Under the pieces are notes generated by a model that searched no databases, was not told where the DNA came from, and saw nothing but the letters and a program-made list of their open reading frames with translations. Below, piece after piece: positions 6,358 to 8,626 of a DNA stretch of 8,626 nt (within the stretch, counting starts at the first letter, position 1; each line of letters opens with the position of its first letter). A program made the position numbers and the translations under genes. The stretch comes from Bacteroidales bacterium (GTDB taxonomy: Bacteria > Bacteroidota > Bacteroidia > Bacteroidales > UBA932), in the NCBI GenBank assembly GCA_017535125.1, contig JAFXUS010000062.1:1-8626 (forward strand), given 5' to 3'.

Positions 6358-6387
6358 CATGCTAAAGTCAAAGAAACCGAAACCAAT

Positions 6388-7605
6388 ATGATTATCCTTG
6401 TCATCAACTGCGGAAGTTCTTCGGTCAAGTACCAGCTGCTGGACATGAAGAACGACGACGTATATGATCTGCTCGCCAAAGGCCTGGTCGAGAAAATCGG
6501 CCTGCCCGACGGCTGCCTCACCCACAAACCCACCGGCAAGGAGCCGTACACGGTGACGCAGCCCATTCCCGACCACAAGGTCGGCATGAAGCTCGTCCTC
6601 GACGCGCTCGTGGATCCGGAGCACGGCGTGCTCTCCAGCTTCGACGACATCGAAGCCGTCGGCCACCGCATCGTGCAGGGAGCGGATTTCTTCTCCGGGA
6701 GCACCCTCGTCAGCGACGACGTACTGAAGAAGATCGAGATCTGCTGCGATTTCGCGCCGCTCCACAACCCGGCCCACCTGCTCGGCATCCATGCCATTTC
6801 GCACGTCCTGCCCGACGTGCCGCAGGTCGTGACCTTCGACACCGCCTTCCACCAGACGATGGAGCCGTACGCCTACATGTACGCCCTTCCCTATGAGTAT
6901 TATGAGAAGTACCGCGTCCGCCGCTACGGCGCCCACGGCACCTCCCACCAATACGTTTCCCAGCGCGGCGCCAAGCTCGCCGGGCTGGACCTCGCCCACT
7001 CCAAGATCATCACCTGCCACCTCGGCAACGGCAGCTCCGTGACCGCCATCAAGGACGGCAAGGTCGTGGACACCTCCATGGGCTTCACCCCGCTCGAGGG
7101 CATGATCATGGGCACCCGCTGCGGCAACATCGACGCCAACATCATCCCGTACATCATGAAGAAGGAGGGCCTGACCCCCGACGAGATGACGACCATCATG
7201 AACAAGAAGAGCGGCTTCCTCGGCCTGTCCGGCAAGAGCTCCGACCTGCGCGACATGGACGCCGCGGCCAAGGCCGGCGACGCCCGCGCCAAGATCGTGC
7301 TCAAGAAGCTGACCTACGACACCATCAAGAACGTGGGCGCCTATATCGCCGAGATGAACGGCGTGGACCTCATCGTCTTCACGGCCGGCATCGGCGAGAA
7401 CAACCCGCGCCTGCGCCGCCACATCTGCGAGAACCTGTCCTACATGGGTGTCAAGATCGACATCGACGCCAACGACGGCGCCCGCAGCGAGGAGACTATC
7501 ATCTCCGCCCCGGACTCCACCGTCAAGGTGGCCCTCATCCCGACCAACGAAGAGCTGGTCATCGCCCGTGACACGATGCACATTGTCACTGAACTCGAAA
7601 ACTAA
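6388..7605 (+). CDS. ackA: Acetate kinase
   Basis: This 405-residue cytosolic enzyme interconverts acetyl phosphate plus ADP and acetate plus ATP, yielding ATP by substrate-level phosphorylation during fermentation. It has two ASKHA-fold halves. The N-terminal MIILVINCGSSSVKY carries Asn7 and Ser residues of the phosphate loop. Further conserved residues are Arg94 in GHRIVQG, Asp151 in TFDTAFH, His183 in YGAHGTSH, His211 in CHLGNGSS, Arg244 in MGTRCGNID, GIGEN at 334-338 and Glu388 in TNEE. These correspond to the catalytic and nucleotide-binding residues known from the Methanosarcina enzyme. The start at 6388 is fixed by the motif at the N-terminus and by the promoter just upstream; the open frame extends further 5' but without family sequence. 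Length is typical. Codons favour C at third positions, consistent with high expression. pta follows after 9 bp. Confidence 0.98.
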   Translation: MIILVINCGSSSVKYQLLDMKNDDVYDLLAKGLVEKIGLPDGCLTHKPTGKEPYTVTQPIPDHKVGMKLVLDALVDPEHGVLSSFDDIEAVGHRIVQGADFFSGSTLVSDDVLKKIEICCDFAPLHNPAHLLGIHAISHVLPDVPQVVTFDTAFHQTMEPYAYMYALPYEYYEKYRVRRYGAHGTSHQYVSQRGAKLAGLDLAHSKIITCHLGNGSSVTAIKDGKVVDTSMGFTPLEGMIMGTRCGNIDANIIPYIMKKEGLTPDEMTTIMNKKSGFLGLSGKSSDLRDMDAAAKAGDARAKIVLKKLTYDTIKNVGAYIAEMNGVDLIVFTAGIGENNPRLRRHICENLSYMGVKIDIDANDGARSEETIISAPDSTVKVALIPTNEELVIARDTMHIVTELEN

Positions 7606-7614
7606 TCCCGACTT

Positions 7615-8625
7615 ATGTCTACCCTCATTGACCAGATCATCGCGCGTGCCCAGTCCAACAAGCAGCGCATCGTGCTCCCGGAATCCTTCGAGGAGCGTAC
7701 CATCACGGCGGCCGACCGCGCCATCGCCGACGGCCTTGCTGACATCATCCTGATCGGCAACCGCGAGAAAGTCCTCGCCTATGCCGCGGAGCTTGGCCTG
7801 AAGCACATCGCCAAGGCGACGATCATCGATCCCGAGACGAGCGAGAAGACCGCCGAATACGCGAATCTGCTCTATGAGCTGCGCAAGAACAAGGGCATGA
7901 CCCCGGAAGTCGCGGCCAAGACGGTGCTTGACCCGCTGTACTTCGGCTGCCTCATCATCAAGAGCGGCGACGCCGACGGCCAGATCAGCGGTGCCCTCTC
8001 CACGACCGGAGAGACCCTCCGCCCGGCCCTGCAGATCATCAAGTGCGCCCCCGGCATCACCTGCGTGAGCGGCGCCATGCTGATGATCACCAAGACCCCG
8101 CAGTACGGTGAGAACGGCGTGCTGGTGATCGGCGACGTGGCCGTGACCCCGGCTCCGGATGCCCAGCAGCTGGCCCAGATCGCTGTCTGCACGGCACAGA
8201 CGGCCAAGAGCGTGGCCGGTTTTGCGGATCCGCGCGTGGCGATGCTGTCCTTCTCCACGAAGGGCTCCGCCAAGCATGAGGTGGTGGACAAGGTGGTCGA
8301 GGCGACCGCGCTGGCGAAACAGCTCGATCCGGCCCTCAAGGTCGATGGCGAGTTGCAGGCCGACGCCGCCCTGGTCCCGTCCGTGGGAAAGAAGAAGGCC
8401 CCCGGTTCCGAAATCGCCGGCAACGCCAACGTCCTCGTGTTCCCGAATCTCGAAGTCGGCAACATCGCCTACAAGCTCATCCAGCGTCTCGGCGAGGCTG
8501 ACGCCATCGGCCCCATCCTCCAGGGCATCGCCCGGCCGGTCAACGACCTCAGCCGCGGCTGCTCCGTGGACGACGTTTACAAGATGATCGCCATCACCGC
8601 CTGCCAGGCGATGGACGCGAAATAG
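7615..8625 (+). CDS. pta: Phosphate acetyltransferase
   Basis: This 336-residue cytosolic enzyme catalyses acetyl-CoA plus phosphate to acetyl phosphate plus CoA, supplying the substrate for the AckA encoded just upstream. It is the short, single-domain Pta class, lacking the N-terminal DRTGG/BioD-like regulatory domains of the roughly 700-residue enterobacterial form. Visible family features are KQRIVLPES (16-24), Arg90 in LRKNKGMT, SGALSTTGETLRPALQ (125-140) with Arg136, MLITKTP-like MLMITKTP (155-162), GELQADAALVP (245-255), and NDLSRGCSVDD (310-320). The last carries Ser313, Arg314 and an Asp, matching catalytic residues of the Methanosarcina enzyme. The ATG at 7615 lies 9 bp past the ackA stop with no recognisable Shine-Dalgarno sequence, suggesting translational coupling. 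The gene is complete, ending with TAG one base before the window edge; its terminator lies outside. Confidence 0.98.
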   Translation: MSTLIDQIIARAQSNKQRIVLPESFEERTITAADRAIADGLADIILIGNREKVLAYAAELGLKHIAKATIIDPETSEKTAEYANLLYELRKNKGMTPEVAAKTVLDPLYFGCLIIKSGDADGQISGALSTTGETLRPALQIIKCAPGITCVSGAMLMITKTPQYGENGVLVIGDVAVTPAPDAQQLAQIAVCTAQTAKSVAGFADPRVAMLSFSTKGSAKHEVVDKVVEATALAKQLDPALKVDGELQADAALVPSVGKKKAPGSEIAGNANVLVFPNLEVGNIAYKLIQRLGEADAIGPILQGIARPVNDLSRGCSVDDVYKMIAITACQAMDAK

Positions 8626-8626
8626 C

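Noticed and set aside
6064..6387. 5' extension of the ackA frame
   Set aside because: The added 108 residues are Arg/Ala-rich antisense of comEC, and the extension would begin upstream of the ackA promoter. Acetate kinase sequence starts precisely at 6388.
6314..6387. Possible comEC promoter on the minus strand (GTATTTTG near 6335)
   Set aside because: The element is one base out of register with TAnnTTTG and has no TTTG at the right upstream distance.
2897..6891. Sites matching the E. coli FtsK polarity motif GGGNAGGG: plus strand at 2897-2904 and 5351-5358, minus strand at 6884-6891
   Set aside because: About one chance match per strand is expected in GC-rich DNA of this length, the strands are mixed, and the E. 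coli motif need not apply to Bacteroidota.
6259..8277. 672-codon minus-strand open frame opposite ackA and pta
   Set aside because: It spans two well-identified enzymes and the gap between them, and its translation is His/Gly/Val/Asp-rich shadow sequence with no recognisable motif.

Overview
The window looks like chromosomal core sequence from a GC-rich member of the Bacteroidota, most likely Bacteroidales. Three things support this. One gene belongs to DUF4290, a family essentially confined to this phylum. The promoters fit the Bacteroidota pattern, a TTTG element about 20 bp upstream of TAnnTTTG, best seen before ackA. Start codons follow A-rich leaders instead of strong Shine-Dalgarno sequences. 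A FISUMP-domain lipoprotein fits too. The genus cannot be read from the sequence; coding regions are roughly 60% GC by eye, and the short intergenic gaps are clearly AT-richer.

Layout: (1) 5-44, strong hairpin, probably the end of the ftsK transcript. (2) 56-4182, three minus-strand genes, read in the order apbE (FAD:protein FMN transferase lipoprotein), a DUF4290 protein, and ftsK (DNA translocase). DUF4290 and ftsK overlap by 4 bp (ATGA). (3) 4183-4263, a divergent 81-bp promoter region with small palindromes. (4) 4264-5256, a plus-strand lipoprotein with a FISUMP domain. (5) 5246-6313, a short ComEC-type membrane protein on the minus strand, convergent with the lipoprotein gene and overlapping it by 11 bp; the lipoprotein gene's terminator lies inside the comEC coding region. 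(6) 6314-6387, a divergent 74-bp gap holding a textbook Bacteroidota promoter. (7) 6388-8625, the ackA-pta operon, with pta ending one base before the window edge.

ackA and pta form one metabolic unit: Pta converts acetyl-CoA and phosphate to acetyl phosphate, and AckA uses this to make ATP and acetate. FtsK acts in division and chromosome segregation, ApbE in flavinylation of exported or membrane redox proteins, and ComEC in DNA uptake. These look like neighbours, not parts of one pathway. No gene-free stretch exceeds 81 bp, and I saw no tRNA, rRNA, insertion sequence or CRISPR array.

I did not find a convincing undescribed system. The most unusual structure is in the ftsK linker: a four-copy, 21-bp in-frame tandem repeat whose last copy is embedded in a palindromic element resembling dispersed intergenic repeats. 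Next are the terminator built into the comEC coding sequence and the nuclease-less, single-module ComEC.
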